64,000 nt of DNA from Microcebus murinus (GCF_040939455.1 NC_134126.1:1116001-1180000); one strand, 5' to 3'; counted from the stretch's first letter, positions 1-11,800 are shown. The notes: generated from the sequence alone by a model not told the origin. Translations and numbers: made by a program.

Positions 1-1103
1 GACACAGCCAGATCCGCACTGCGCCATGCCTGCCCGTCTACCGTGGATGAGTGGACACAGCCAGATCCACACTGCGCCCTGACTGCCCGTCTGCCGTGGG
101 TGAGTGGACACAGCCAGATCCGCACCGCGCCCTGCCTGACCCTCTCCCGTGGGTGAGTGGACACAGCCAGATCCGCACTGCGCCCTGCTTGCCCGTCTCC
201 CGTTGGTGAGTGGACACAGCCTGATCCGCACTGCGCCCTGCCTGCCCGTCTCCCGTGGGTGAGTAGACACTGCCAGATCCGCACTGCACGCTGCCTGCCC
301 GTCTCCCGTGGGAGAGTGGACACAGCCAGATCCGCACTGCGCGCTACCAGCCCGTCTGTCGTGGGCGAGTGGACACAGCCATATCCGCACTACGCCCTGC
401 CTGACCGTCTGCCGTGGGTGAGCGGACACAGCCAGATCCACACTGCGCCCTGCCTGCCCGTCTGCCATTGGCGAGCGGACACAGCCAGATCCGCACTGCG
501 CACTGCCTGACCGTCTGCCGTGGGTGAGTGGACACAGCCAGATCCGCACTGCGCCCTGCCTGCCCGTCTCCCGTCAGTTAGTGGACACAGCCAGATCCGC
601 ACAGCGCCCTGCCTGCCCGTCTCCCGTGGGTGAGTGGACACAGCCAGATCCGCACTGCGCCCTGCCTGCCCGTCTGCCGTGGGTGAGTGGACACAGCCAG
701 ATCTGCACTGCGACTTGCCTGCCCGTCTCCCGTCAGTGAGTGGACACAGCCAGATCCGCACTGCGCCCTGCCTGCCCGTCTCCCGTGGGCGAGTGGACAC
801 AGCCAGATCCGCACTGCGCCCTGCCTGCCCGTCTCCAGTGGGCGAGTGGACACAGGCAGATCCACACTGCGCCCTGCCTGCCCGTCTGCCGTGGGCGAGT
901 GGACACAGCCAGATCCGCACTGCGCCCTGCCTGACCGTCTGCCATGGGCGAGTGGACACAGCCAGATCCGCACTGCGCCTTGCTTGCCCGTCTGACGTGG
1001 GTCAGTGGACATAGCCAGATCCACACAGCACCGTCGTTGCCCGTATCCCGTGGGTGAGTGGACACAGCCAAATCCACACAGCGCCTTTTCTAACCGCCTC
1101 CCG

Positions 1104-2560
1104 TGGGTGAGTGGACACAGCCAGATCCGCACTGCGCCCTGCCTGCCCGACTGCCGTGGGTGACTGGACACAGCCAGATCCGCACTGCGCCCTGCCTGAC
1201 CGTCTGCCGTGGGCGAGTGGACACAGCCAGATCCTCACTGCGCCCTGCCTGCCCATCTCCCGTCTATCAGTGGACATAGCCAGATCCACACAGCACCTCC
1301 TATGCCCGTCTCCCGTGGGTGAGTGGACAGAGCCAGATCCGCACTGCGCCCTGCCTGCCCGTCTCCCGTTCGTGCGTGGACACAGCCAGATCCGCACTGC
1401 GCCCTGCCTGCCCGTCTCCAGTGGGCGAGTGGACACAGCCAGATCCACATTGCGCCCTGCCTGCCTGTCTGCGGTGGGCGAGTGGACACAGCCAGATCCG
1501 CACTGCGCCCTGCCTGACCGTCTGCCGTGGGCGAGTGGACACAGCCAGATCCACACTACGCCCTGCCTGTCCGTCTGCCGTGGGCGAGTGGACACAGCCA
1601 GATCCGCACCGCGCCCTGCCTGCCCGTCTCCCGTCAGTGAGTGGACACAGCCAGATCCACACTGCGCCCTGCCTGCCCATCACCCTTGGGCGAGTGGACA
1701 CAGCCAGATCCGCACTGCGCCCTGCCTGCCCGTCTCCCGTGGGCGAGTGGACACAGCCAGATCCGCACTGCGCCCTGCCTGATCGTCTCCCGTGGGCGAG
1801 TGGACACAGCCAGATCCGCACTGCGCCCTGCCTGCCCGTCTCCCGTGGGCGAGTGGACACAGCCAGATCCGCACTGCGCCCCGCCTGCCCGTCTGCCGTG
1901 GGCGAGTGGACACAGCCAGATCCGCACTGTGCCCTGCCTGACCGTCTACCGTGGGTGAGTGGACACAGCCAGATCCACACTGCGCCCTGCCTAACCGCCT
2001 GCCGTGCGGGAGTGGACACAGCCAGATCCGCACTGCGCCCTGCCTGCCCGTCTGCCGTGGGTGAGTGGACACAGCCAGATCCACACTGCGCCCTGCCTGC
2101 CCGTCTGCCGTGGGTGAGTGGACACAGCCAGATCCGCACTGCGCCCTGCCTGACCGTCTGCCGTGGGTGAGTGGACACAGCCAGATCCGCACTGCGCCCT
2201 GCCTGACCGTCTCCCGTGGGCGAGTGGACACAGCTAGATCCGCACTGCGCCCTGCCTGCCAGTCTGCCGTGGGTGAGTGGACACAGCCAGATCCGCACTG
2301 CGCCCTGCATGACCGTCTGCCGTGGGTGAGTGGACACAGCCAGATCCACACTGCGCCCTGCCTGCCCGTCTGCCGTGGGTGAGTGGACACAGCCAGATCT
2401 GTACTGCGCCCTGCCTGACCGTCTCCCGTGGGTGAGTGGACACAGCCAGATCCGCACTGCGCCCTGCCTGCCCGTCTCCCGTGGGTGAGTGGACACAGCC
2501 AGATCCGCACTGGGCCTTGCCTGCCCGTCTCCCGTCGGTGAGTGGACACAGCCAGATCCG
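1104..2560. repeat. Higher-order satellite block A, copy 1
   Basis: A run of monomers with the same ordered variants reappears 2,013 bp downstream (38 monomers minus 1 bp), then 2,119 bp downstream after two extra monomers in copy 2. Shared landmarks include the cacctcctatgcccg monomer at ~1,290 and ~3,303, the gttcgtgcgtgg monomer, and the taaccgcctgccgtgcggg monomer at ~1,992 and ~4,111. Confidence 0.85.
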
Positions 2561-3116
2561 CACTGCACCCTGCCTACCCGTCTCCCGTGGGTGAGTGGAC
2601 ACAGCCAGATCCGCACTGCGCGCTGCCTGCCCGTCTCCCGTGGGCGAGTGGACACAGGCAGATCATCACTGCGCCCTGCCTGCCCGTCTGTCTTGGGCGA
2701 GTGGACACAGCCAGATCCGCACTACGCCCTGCCTGACCGTCTGCCGTGGGTGAGTGGACACAGCCAGATCCACACTGCGCCCTGCCTGCCCGTCTGCCTT
2801 GGGCGAGCGGACACAGCCAGATCCGCACTGCGCACTGCCTGACCGTCTGCCGTGGGTGAGTGGACACAGCCAGATCCGCACTGCGCCCTGCCTGCCCGTC
2901 TGCCATGGGCGAGTAACACAGCCAGATCCACAATGCGCCCTGCCTGCCCGTCTGCCGTGGGGGAGCGGACACAGCCAGATCCGCACTGCGCCCTGCCTGC
3001 CCCTATGCCGTGGGAGAGTGGACACAGCCAGATCCGCACTGCGCCCTGCCTGACCGTCTGCCGTGGGTGAGTGGACACAGCCAGATCCGCACTGCGCCCT
3101 GCCTGACCGCCTGCCG

Positions 3117-4680
3117 TGGGTGAGTGGACACAGCCAGATCCGCACTGCGCCCTGCCTGCCCGACTGCCGTGGGTGACTGGACACAGCCAGATCCGCACTG
3201 CGCCCTGCCTGACCGTCTGCCGTGGGTGAGTGGACACAGCCAGATCCGCACTGCGCCCTGCCTGCCCATCTCCCGTCTGTCAGTGGACATAGCCAGATCC
3301 ACACAGCACCTCCTATGCCCGTCTCCCGTGGGTGAGTGGACAGAGCCAGATCGGCACTGCGCCCTGCCTGCCCGTCTCCCGTTCGTGCGTGGACACAGCC
3401 AGATCCGCACTGCGCCCTGCCTGCCCGTCTCCAGTGGGCGAGTGGACACAGCCAGATCCACATTGCGCCCTGCCTGCCCGTCTGCCGTGGGCGAGTGGAC
3501 ACAGCCAGATCCGCACTGCGCCCTGCCTGACCGTCTGCCGTGGGCGAGTGGACACAGCCAGATCCACACTACGCCCTGCCTGTCCGTCTGCCGTGGGCGA
3601 GTGGACACAGCCAGATCCGCACCGCGCCCTGCCTGCCCGTCTCCCGTCAGTGAGTGGACACAGAGAGATCCACACTGCGCCCTGCCTGCCCATCTCAATT
3701 TGGCGAGTGGACACAGCCAGATCCGCACTGCGCCCTGCCTGCCCCTCTCCCGTGGGCGAGTGGACACAACCAGATCCGCACTGCGCCCTGCCTGATCGTC
3801 TCCCGTGGGCGAGTGGACACAGCCAGATCCGCACTGCGCCCTGCCTGCCCGTCTCCCGTGGGCGAGTGGTCACAGCCAGATCCGCACTGCGCCCCGCCTG
3901 CCCGTCTGCCGTGGGCAAGTGGACACAGCCAGATCCGCACTGTGCCCTGCCTGACCGTCTACCGTGGGTGAGTGGACACAGCCAGATCCACACTGCGCCT
4001 TGCCTGCCCGTCTGCTGTGGGCAAGTGGACACAGCCAGATCTGCACTGCGCACTGCCTCACCGTCTGCCGTGGGTGAATGGACACAGCCAGATCCGCACT
4101 GCGCCCTGCCTAACCGCCTGCCGTGCGGGAGTGGACACAGCCAGATCCGCACTGCGCCCTGCCTGCCCGTCTGCCGTGGGTGAGTGGACACAGCCAGATC
4201 CACACTGCGCCCTGCCTGCCCGTCTGCCGTGGGTGAGTGGACACAGCCAGATCCGCACTGCGCCCTGCCTGACCGTCTGCCGTGGGTGAGTGGACACAGC
4301 CAGATCCGCACTGCGCCCTGCCTGACCGTCTCCCGTGGGCGAGTGGACACAGCTAGATCCGCACTGCGCCCTGCCTGCCAGTCTGCCGTGGGTGAGTGGA
4401 CACAGCCAGATCCGCACTGCGCCCTGCATGACCGTCTGCCGTGGGTGAGTGGACACAGCCAGATCCACACTGCGCCCTGCCTGCCCGTCTGCCGTGGGTG
4501 AGTGGACACAGCCAGATCTGTACTGCGCCCTGCCTGACCGTCTCCCGTGGGTGAGTGGACACAGCCAGATCCGCACTGCGCCCTGCCTGCCCGTCTCCCG
4601 TGGGTGAGTGGACACAGCCAGATCCGCACTGGGCCTTGCCTGCCCGTCTCCCGTCGGTGAGTGGACACAGCCAGATCCGC
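3117..4680. repeat. Higher-order satellite block A, copy 2
   Basis: Second copy of the block at 1,104-2,560. It has a two-monomer (106-bp) insertion at about 3,998-4,103 and scattered substitutions, for example near 3,663, 3,697 and 3,870. The 1-bp difference from an exact 38-monomer offset comes from the 52-bp monomer near 2,913, which lies between the copies. Confidence 0.85.
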
Positions 4681-7149
4681 ACTGCGCCTTGCCTGCACGT
4701 CTCCCGTCAGTGAGTGGACACAGCCAGATCCGCACTGCGCCCTGCCTGCCCGTTTCCCGTGGGTGAATGGACACAGCCAGATCCGCACTGCGCCCTGCCT
4801 GCCCGTCTCCAGTGGGCGAGTGGACACAGCCAGATCCACACTACGCCCTGCCTGCCCGTCTGCCGTTGGCGAGTGGACACAGCCAGATCCGCACTGCGCC
4901 CTGCCTGACCGTCTGCCGTGGGCGAGTGGACACAGCCCGATCCACACTGCGCCCTGCCTGTCCGTCTGCCGTGGGCGAGTGGACACAGCCAGATCCGCAC
5001 TGCGCCCTGCCTGACCGTCTGACGTGGGTCAGTGGACACAGCCAGATCCGCACTGCACCCTGCCTGACCGCCAGCCGTGGGTGAGTGGACACAGCCAGAT
5101 CCGCACAGCGCCCTGCCTGCCCGTCTCCCGTGGGCGAGTGGACACAGCCAGATCCGCACAGCGCCCTGCCTGACCGCCTGCCGTGGGTGAGTGGACATAG
5201 CCAGATCCGCACTGCGCCCTGCCTGCCTGTCTCCCGTCAGTGAGTGGACACAGCCAGATCCGCACTGCGCCCTGCCTGACCGCCTGCCGTGGGTGAGTGG
5301 ACACAGCCAGATTCGCACTGCGCCTTGCATGCTCGTCTCCCATAGGTGAGTGGACACAGCCAGATCCGCAATGCGCCCTGCCTGACCATCTGCCATCGGT
5401 GAGTGGACACAGTCAGATCCGCACTGCGACCTACCTCCCCGTCTCCCGTGGGTGAGTGGACACAGACAGATCCGCACTGCGCCCTGACTGCCCGTCTCCC
5501 GTGGGTGAGTGGACAGAGCCAGATCCGCACTGCGCACTGCCTGCCCGTCTCCTGTGGGTGAGTGGACACAGTCAGATCCGCACTGCGCCCTGCCTGCCCG
5601 TCTATCGTGGGTGAGTGGACACAGCCAGATCCGCACTGCGCCCTGCCTGACTGTCTGCCGTGGGTGAGTGGACACAGCCAGATCCGCACTGCGCCCTGCC
5701 TGCCCGATTGCCGTAGGTCAGTGGTCATAGCCAGATCCACACAGCACCCTCTCTGTCCGTCTCTCGTTGGTGAGTGGACACAGCCAGATCCACACTGCGC
5801 CTTGCCTGCCCTTCTCCCGTGGGTGAGTGGACACAGCCAGATCCGCACTGCGCCCTGCCTTCCCGTCTGCCGTGGGTGAGTGGACACAGCCAGATCCGCA
5901 CTGCGCCCTGCCTGCCCGTCTCCCGTGGGTGAGTGGACACAGCCAGAACCGCACTGCGCCCTGCCTGCCCGTCTATCGTGGGTGAGTGGACACAGCCAGA
6001 TCCGCACTGCGCCCTGCCTGACCGTCTGCCGTGGGTGAGTGGACACAGCCAGATCCGCACTGCGCCTTGCTTGCCCGTCTGACGTGGGTCAGTGGACATA
6101 GCCATATCCACACAGCACCGTCGTTGCCCGTATCCCGTGGGTGAGTGGACACAGCCAAATCCACACAGCGCCTTTCCTAACCGCCTCCCGTGGGTGAGTG
6201 GACACAGCCAGATCCACACTGCGCCTTGCCTGCCCTTCCCCCGTGGGTGAGTGGACACAGCCAGATCCGCACTGCGGCCTGCCTGCCCCTATGCCATGGG
6301 TGAGTGGACACAGCCAGATCCGCACTGCGCCCTGCCTGCCCATCTCCCGTCTGTCAGTGGACATAGCCAGATCCACACAGCACCTCCTCTGCCCGTCTCC
6401 CGTGGGTGAGTGGACACAGCCAGATCCGCACTGCGCCCTGCCTGCCCCTCTGCCGTGGGCGAGTGGACACAGCCAGATCCGCACTGCGCCCTGCCTGACC
6501 GTCTGCCGTGGGTGAGTGGACACAGCCAGAATCGCACTGCGCCCTGCCTGACCGTCTGCCGTGGGTGAGTGGACACCGCCAGATCCGCACTGCACCCTGC
6601 CTGACCGCCAGCCGTGGGTGAGTGGACACAGCCAGATCCGCACTGCGCCCTGCCTGCCCGTCTCCCGTGGGCGAGTGGACAGAGCCAGATCCGCACAGTG
6701 CCCTGACTGACCGCCTGCCGTGGGTGAGTGGACACAGCCAGATCCGCACTGCGCCCTGCCTGCCCGTCTCCCGTCAGTGAGTGGACACAGCAGATCCGCA
6801 CTGCGCCCTGCCTGACCGCCTGCCGTGGGTGAGTGGACACAGACAGATTCGCACTGCGCCTTGCATGCTCGTCTCCCGTAGGTGAGTGGACACAGCCAGA
6901 TCCGCAATGCGCCCTGCCTGACCATCTGCCATCGGTGAGTGGACACAGTCAGATCCGCACTGCGACCTACCTCCCCGTCTCCCGTGGGTGAGTGGACACA
7001 GCCAGATCCGCACTGCGCCCTGCCTGCCCGTCTCCCGTGGGTGAGTGGACACAGCCAGATCCGCACTGCGCCCTGCCTGCCCGTCTCCCGTGGGTGAGTG
7101 GACACCGCCAGATCCGCACTGCGCCCTGCCTGCCCGTCTCCCGTGGGTG

Positions 7150-8322
7150 AGTGGACACAGCCAGTTCCACACAGCGCCCTAACTGCCCGTCCACTGTGGG
7201 TGAGTAGACACTGCCAGTTCCCCACACGCCCTGCCTGCCCGTGTCCTATGGGTGAGTGGACACAGCCAGGTCAACACAGTGACCTGCCTACCCGTCTCCC
7301 ATGTGTGGGTGGACACTGCGTCTTCAACACAGCGCCCTGCCTGCCCGTCTCCCATGTGTCAGTGGATACAGCCAGTTCAACACAGCGACCTGCCTGCCCG
7401 TCTCCCGTGGGTGAGTGGACACTGCCAGTTCCACAAAGCACCCTACCAGCCCGTATAACATGGGTCAGTGGACACAGCCAGTTCCACACCCCGCCCTTCC
7501 TGCCCGTCTCCCGTCGGTGAGTGGGCACAGCCAGTTGAACACAGCTCCCTGCCTGCCCGTCTCCTGTGTGTGAGTGGACACAGCCAGTTCAACATAACGA
7601 CCTGCCTGCCCGTCTCCCGTGGGTGAGTGGACTCTGCCAGTTCCACACAGCGCCCTACGTGCCTGTCACCCGTGGGTCAGTGGACACAGCCAGTTCCACA
7701 CAGCGCCCTACCTGCCCGTCAGCCATGGGTGAGTGGACACTGCAAGTTCCACACCGCGCCCTTTTTGCCCGTGTCCCGTGGGTGAGTGGACACTGCCAGG
7801 ACAAAACAGCGCCCTGCTAGCCCGTCCCCCGTGGGTGAGTGGACACAGCCAGTTCCACACAGTGTCTTACCTACCCCTCGCCCGTGTGTCAGTGGACACA
7901 GCCCGTCCCACAGAGCGCTCTACCTGCCTCTCTACCATGGGTGAGTGGACAGCGCCTGTTCCACAGAGTGCCCTTCCTGTCCGTTTCCCATCGGTGATTG
8001 AACTCTGCCAGTTCAACACAGCGACCTGTCTGCCCGTCTCCCGTGGGTGAGTGTACACAGCCAGGTCAACACAGCGCCCTACCTGCCCATCCCCCGTGGG
8101 TGAGTGGACACAGCCAGTTCCACAAAGCGCCCTACCAGCCCGTCTAACATGGCTGAGTGGACATTGCCAGTTCCACACCGCGCCCTGCCTGCCCGTCTCC
8201 CTTCGGTGAGTGGACACAGCCAGTTCAAGACAGCGACCTGCCTGCCCGTCTCCCGTGGGTGAGTGGACACTGCCAGTTCAACACAGCGCCCTGCCTGCCT
8301 GTCTACAGTGGGTGAGTGGACA
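7150..8322. repeat. Diverged edge subfamily of the 53-bp satellite
   Basis: About 22 monomers keep the 53-bp frame but belong to a different, more heterogeneous subfamily. At 7,150 the canonical ccagatccgcac changes to ccagttccacac, and later monomers alternate between ccagttcaacacagcgacc and ccagttccacaaagcgccc. CpGs are fewer than in the main array. A variant with taccagcccg and taacatgg occurs near 7,441 and again near 8,131, about 13 monomers apart. The last recognisable satellite bases are gtgagtggaca ending at 8,322, after which unrelated sequence begins. Old diverged monomers at an array edge are expected when homogenisation works mainly in the array interior. Confidence 0.9.
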
Positions 8323-9270
8323 TTTCAAAACCATGAGTGACAGTACGAATATTCACATTGCCTACCATGAATCTAAAAGTTCAGGGACACAGGCAGAGAT
8401 AGTCGTTAGGCGTATTTTTGGGGTAGAGTCCACCGCACTCTCTTGCAGAAGATCGACCAGTTCCTGTAGTCCTTAGGTGTATTTTTGGGGTAGAGTCTAC
8501 CACACTCTCTTGCAAAGAATTGACCAGTTCCTGCAACAAGTTTGCAGAGACTAGTCTGGTATACCTTTGAAGTATATCCATAGCCCCTCAACACAACCCT
8601 TGTCTCCCAAATACCCATTGTAAGTTATTGCAGTGGTCCAATCATATATGCTCTGAGTCGTCCCGAGAATAGGAATCTTAGTTGCAGTTTGTTCACGAAA
8701 CTTCTCCACAGCACGTGCAGAGTAGAAGCAACCAGCTCCTTTTCACAGCGAAGTATTCCGGGCGGCGGTGGCAAATAAGAGGGCCAGAAAATCGCCTGTC
8801 TAAACATGACATAGAGTCCATTTAACACCATTTATATTGTAATATACATAAGTAGGTAAAAGAACACAGCCTGGCAAATAACCTTCACGGTGGAAACAAA
8901 TAAGAATATCAGGGCTGAGTCCGGTATAATAATAAGCAGATACCGGCATGCTGAATGTGATCATTAGCGGGTGCTCCCAGAGCCCTGGGATCACTGACAT
9001 AAGAACAACACGATCTCCCCAGCCCACCGGTTAGAGTAAAACGGGGTCTGATATATAAGTCCAATAGGCGTCCATAGCAGGGTTACCATAGCTGAAAACA
9101 AGGTCAAAGAATTCAATGGCTGTCCTGTCGCTCGAACCAGCTTGGAAGCAATCTCAGTAAGTCTCAATCTGACTTCAAGACGGCAGCAGAGCTTGTCTAG
9201 TTGTCATCCTAACTGGAGGTTGCTGGTCGAACTGCAGCTTCTGTGTCTTCATCCTGCTTTCTATGGAGGG
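8323..9270 (-). pseudogene. env-like remnant (by position and weak resemblance)
   Basis: Lies directly downstream of the integrase C-terminus in the provirus orientation, where env is expected. Minus-strand open pieces (8,800-9,027, 8,625-8,831 and 8,406-8,618) are interrupted by stops. The piece at 8,800-9,027 contains ICFHREGYLPGCVLLPTYVY, which loosely resembles a betaretroviral surface subunit; nothing more specific can be claimed. No transmembrane subunit, fusion peptide or clear signal peptide was recognised. The satellite edge at 8,322 truncates it. It could partly be unrelated sequence. Confidence 0.5.
8401..8534. repeat. Two-copy 67-bp tandem duplication
   Basis: Sequence containing gtatttttggggtagagtc at ~8,412 recurs at ~8,479, an offset of 67 bp. 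The copies share the following actctcttgca and gaccagttcctg segments with several differences. It lies within the env-like remnant close to the satellite edge and looks like a local duplication after decay. Confidence 0.85.
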
Positions 9271-10233
9271 ATCCTGCTTGGCTTACTAGCCTCTCCAGGA
9301 GCCAGAACGGGCCCTCAGCATCTTGTTGAAATACACAAACATGACCTCAACTCCAAATAACAACTGGATCCGGTTCTGACCACTGGCTAGTCAGTGGATC
9401 CTTCCACCCAACCAAGGGCGTGTCTTTGTTGGAATTAGTACACCAAAACCGCTGGGTTGCTGAACGATCTTCTTTGTCCAAAATTAAAAAATTTTAAATA
9501 ACGAGATCATGGTTTTGATAATTCTGGGGGAGGGGGGCGTGAGGTGGTACAGATCCACCTTTTTCATTTTCAAAAGTTGATTTTTGAGAGTCTAGTAGGC
9601 ACGTTCTACAATGCTTTGTCCTTAGGCGTTATAAGAATTTTCTGGTTTATGACTGATCCCCATTTTCAGTAAGAATGTTTGAAATTTGTCACCCGTGTAT
9701 TCAGGGTCATTGTCTGTTTTTATACAATTAGGCTGGCCCATTGATGCAAAGCATCGGAGGCAATGGGCTACACAATGTTTACCAGCCTCGCCTAATTGAA
9801 ATGTGGCCATTAAAAATCCAGAATAAGTGTCTAAGATCAGATGAACATATTTTAATCAACCCAGAGAAGTAATAAACGTCACATCCATTTGCCATAAGTG
9901 GTTAGATAAAAGGCCTCTGGTATTAACACCATAATGGGGAACAGGGAGTAACTGAGAACAGGAAGAGCAAGCTATTACAATTTTTCGAGCCGCTTCTCTA
10001 GAGATATTGAACTGTTGCTTGAGAGCGCTGCTATTTGTGCAAAGCATGGGACTGCTATGCCAACTACGCTTAACAAAATAAGAAGAGTTTCGTTCTAGAG
10101 GCAAGATATACAATTTTATTTCCTTCGTCGAGGGGACCAGGCAGGTGGGAATGAGCACGAAGGTGCCCATAGAAAGATCTTCCGGTACGTGAGTGAATGA
10201 GGGATTGCAAGGCTCGAAACAATTTCTGAACAT
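9270..10233 (-). pseudogene. pol (integrase): Retroviral integrase (degenerate)
   Basis: All three integrase domains can be followed on the minus strand across stops and shifts. The N-terminal zinc-binding domain lies in the piece at 9,856-10,233: the CxxC pair is in IVIACSSCSQL (residues 85-95), and one upstream His is visible while the second expected His seems replaced. LWQMDVTFI (9,897 downward) holds the first catalytic Asp. The piece at 9,622-9,810 has CIKTDNDPEYTGDKF, with the second Asp at 9,712-9,714. After an in-frame stop, GQSIVERA carries the third acidic residue (Glu codon 9,604-9,606). The C-terminal domain is recognisable as GWKDPLTSQWS at about 9,377-9,409. The DDE residues therefore survive although the frame is destroyed. 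Family knowledge: integrase joins viral DNA to host DNA. Confidence 0.88.
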
Positions 10234-10269
10234 TATATTTGAAGTCCCATAAGGGTCACATTCTCTATG

Positions 10270-10585
10270 ACTTGGAGTGCCAGAATCACATAATGACTAT
10301 ATGAATAAAGGTTAACAGGCGTAGCATGGATGGCCTCTAAAGCTGAAAAAACTGCCTGCAATTCGACCTCTTGAGACGAAGAAAACTCAGTGTGCCAATA
10401 TTTTATGTCATCCTTAACTGAATAGACTCCATACCATTAGAAGAACCCTCTGTAAAAATAAGAAAAGCATTTTCAAGGGGAACAAGAGACACTTGGGCAA
10501 CAAAGTAAAACGGATTTAGGCTACCAAAATGTAACAACTTATCAGGGGTGTAATGGTTATCAATTTTTCCAGGATAATTGGCCAA
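10270..10585 (-). pseudogene. pol (RNase H): Retroviral RNase H domain (degenerate)
   Basis: The minus-strand piece at 10,403-10,585 contains FLIFTEGSSNG (residues 41-51), the RNase H opening motif, where the usual catalytic Asp of TDGS is Glu (codon 10,448-10,450). After a frameshift the domain continues from a Trp codon at 10,395-10,397 with SSSQEVELQAVFSALEAI, which holds the conserved Glu, and then NLYSYSHYV, where the usual Asp is Tyr. Two of the acidic residues are thus altered in addition to the frame damage. It sits between RT and integrase, as in an ordinary pol. Confidence 0.85.
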
Positions 10586-10589
10586 GGGC

Positions 10590-11310
10590 TATGGCTCAGG
10601 AGTCACTATGCTAGAACAACCACTCCTGCTGCAGACTAGAAAAAGGCACACAAAAAAGTGTGGCTCTTTACCCAGTAATTTGCAGGATTATGAACGGAGC
10701 ATATGGATTAAGGTACCAACCATCTCTTAATAAGGAGTTAGAACTTTAGAGGGATAGGAGGGCAAATGTAGCTCATTAGTGGTGCCTATTGATAGACGAC
10801 TGCTGTGGGAATAAGAGAGTTGTGTAAAACATAGCCAGCCCATTCCAAGTTATAGTTTACATAGGGAACATGTTGGCGGGACAATTCCTGTTTTACTAAT
10901 TTTAAAGATTGCCTCCCGTCAGAGGTTAATTGACGAGGAGAATTGGTATCGCCATGTAAGATGTCAAAAAGACATCTTATTGTCGCCAGTGGTAATTCTC
11001 AATTAGGGTCGAATCCAATTGATATCTCCTAGAAGTCTTTGGAAATCATTAAGAGTTTTTAAGCCATCTTTACGAATTTGAATTCTTTGGTTAATAAAAT
11101 GGTATTTATGCAGTTGGTATCCCAAATAACAATAAGGAGGGTGCCTCTGCACCTTCTCCTGAGCAATGACAAGTCCCTGTTTAATTGTGATGTTTCATGA
11201 TCAAAAACTTGCAGTAAGACCCCTTCATCTGCATATCCATATAGTGGATGATATATACAGTAGGATATTTGATTCTAGTAGCAAACCACTGGCAACAAAT
11301 CTTTGGCACA
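10590..11310 (-). pseudogene. pol (RT): Reverse transcriptase, N-terminal part deleted
   Basis: The minus strand shows a palm remnant ending VYIIHYMDM at 11,235-11,249 and upward; the usual YMDD active-site motif reads YMDM. Next comes EKVQRHPPYCYLGYQL starting at 11,158, then LKTLNDFQRLLGDINWIRP ending near 11,006, and then a thumb/connection part with ILHGD and SPRQLT down to ~10,730. Several stops interrupt it. Only ~200 bp separate the protease active site from the YMD motif, so the fingers and much of the palm are missing. The 10,590-10,730 stretch is assumed to link to RNase H but carries no clear motif. Confidence 0.85.
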
Positions 11311-11329
11311 TGTTGGAATTGTCTGGACT

Positions 11330-11520
11330 GTCCTTACTCAACACAGTTAAGCAATTCACTACTGTTCAGGATTACGGGCTTAGCCTATCCCTTGGAGCGA
11401 ACCAACGGCTTCCTGCTTGGGCCACAGGAGGGCCAGTGTTGCTCAGTGATAACAGAAACCTCAGCCTCAGTATCTACAATTCCTTTAAATGCCTTACCAT
11501 TCACCCACAATACCATTTCA
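11330..11520 (-). pseudogene. pro: Retroviral aspartic protease fragment
   Basis: The minus strand reads GKAFKGIVDTEAEVSVI over about 11,448-11,498, matching the start of a retroviral protease. The catalytic triplet is normally DTG followed by Ala; here it is DTEA, with the Asp codon at 11,472-11,474 and Gly replaced by Glu. EQHWP follows, as expected after the active site. The C-terminal half is not recognisable, and the sequence passes into RT palm, consistent with a deletion. It follows the dUTPase fragment, the usual dut-pro order in betaretroviruses. Confidence 0.8.
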
Positions 11521-11589
11521 GGCTTATTCATAGTAATAGCATCCAGTAAGCATCCGAGAAGCAAAAAGCAGAGGGTACCCTGGTTTGTT

Positions 11590-11800
11590 GCGATTGTACT
11601 TTACCAAGGGATATAAAAGAAATTAAAACAAGCTGAGCAATGTGCTGGCCAGGATTGACAACAGAAATAGAGCTGAGAGGAATACAAAACTTTAATTTAT
11701 CTTGTATAATCCTGATCTATAATTCCCGATGTCACCAGTAAGCTGTTCAAAGTGATACTGCTTCTACCTAAAAACAAGCCTATAGCAGCATTTTGAATAA
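11590..11800 (-). pseudogene. dut: dUTPase fragment (dut part of dut-pro)
   Basis: The minus strand shows SITLNSLLV (ending near 11,759), then GIIDQDYT at 11,704-11,727, the nucleotide-binding motif 3 region of trimeric dUTPases, and NPGQHIAQLVL at 11,624-11,656, matching motif 4. A stop and a frameshift lie between them. The N-terminal motif 1 is not found, because the domain is joined directly to gag matrix sequence. dUTPase is known in betaretroviruses and some other retroviruses, where it hydrolyses dUTP to keep uracil out of viral DNA. Confidence 0.8.

Larger units (their letters stand above)
1..7149. repeat. 53-bp GC-rich satellite, left array (homogeneous part)
   Basis: About 135 head-to-tail monomers of 53 bp run in from beyond the window edge. 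A typical monomer starts gtgagtggacacagccag, continues atccgcactgcgccctgcct and ends gcccgtctcccgtgg. It is about 70% GC and carries four CpGs. Most variation sits at a few positions: ccgcac/ccacac, gggtgag/gggcgag, tgccc/tgacc, and cccgtgg/gccgtgg/cccgtca. A recurring variant has tggacatagcc followed by cacagcacc (near 1,010, 1,275, 3,290, 5,725, 6,100 and 6,360); the same variant occurs in the right-hand array, so the two arrays share ancestry. Monomer length is very stable; one exception is a 1-bp loss near 2,913 (gcgagtaacac). I recall a 53-bp centromere-associated satellite in mouse lemur that may be this family, but the identity is from memory. No gene is present. Confidence 0.97.

Noticed and set aside
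1..8322. Alpha satellite or other primate ~171-bp centromere repeat
   Set aside because: Unit length is 53 bp, GC-rich, with no resemblance to the AT-rich alpha monomer.
8323..8650. Proviral 3' LTR
   Set aside because: No TATA, AATAAA or similarity to 12,301-12,610 seen; better explained as env remnant with a local duplication.
9142..9360. 72-codon plus-strand open frame
   Set aside because: Antisense over the integrase C-terminus and env start.
11166..11616. Plus-strand open frames of 127 and 122 codons
   Set aside because: They lie antisense over protease and RT remnants that carry recognisable motifs on the minus strand.
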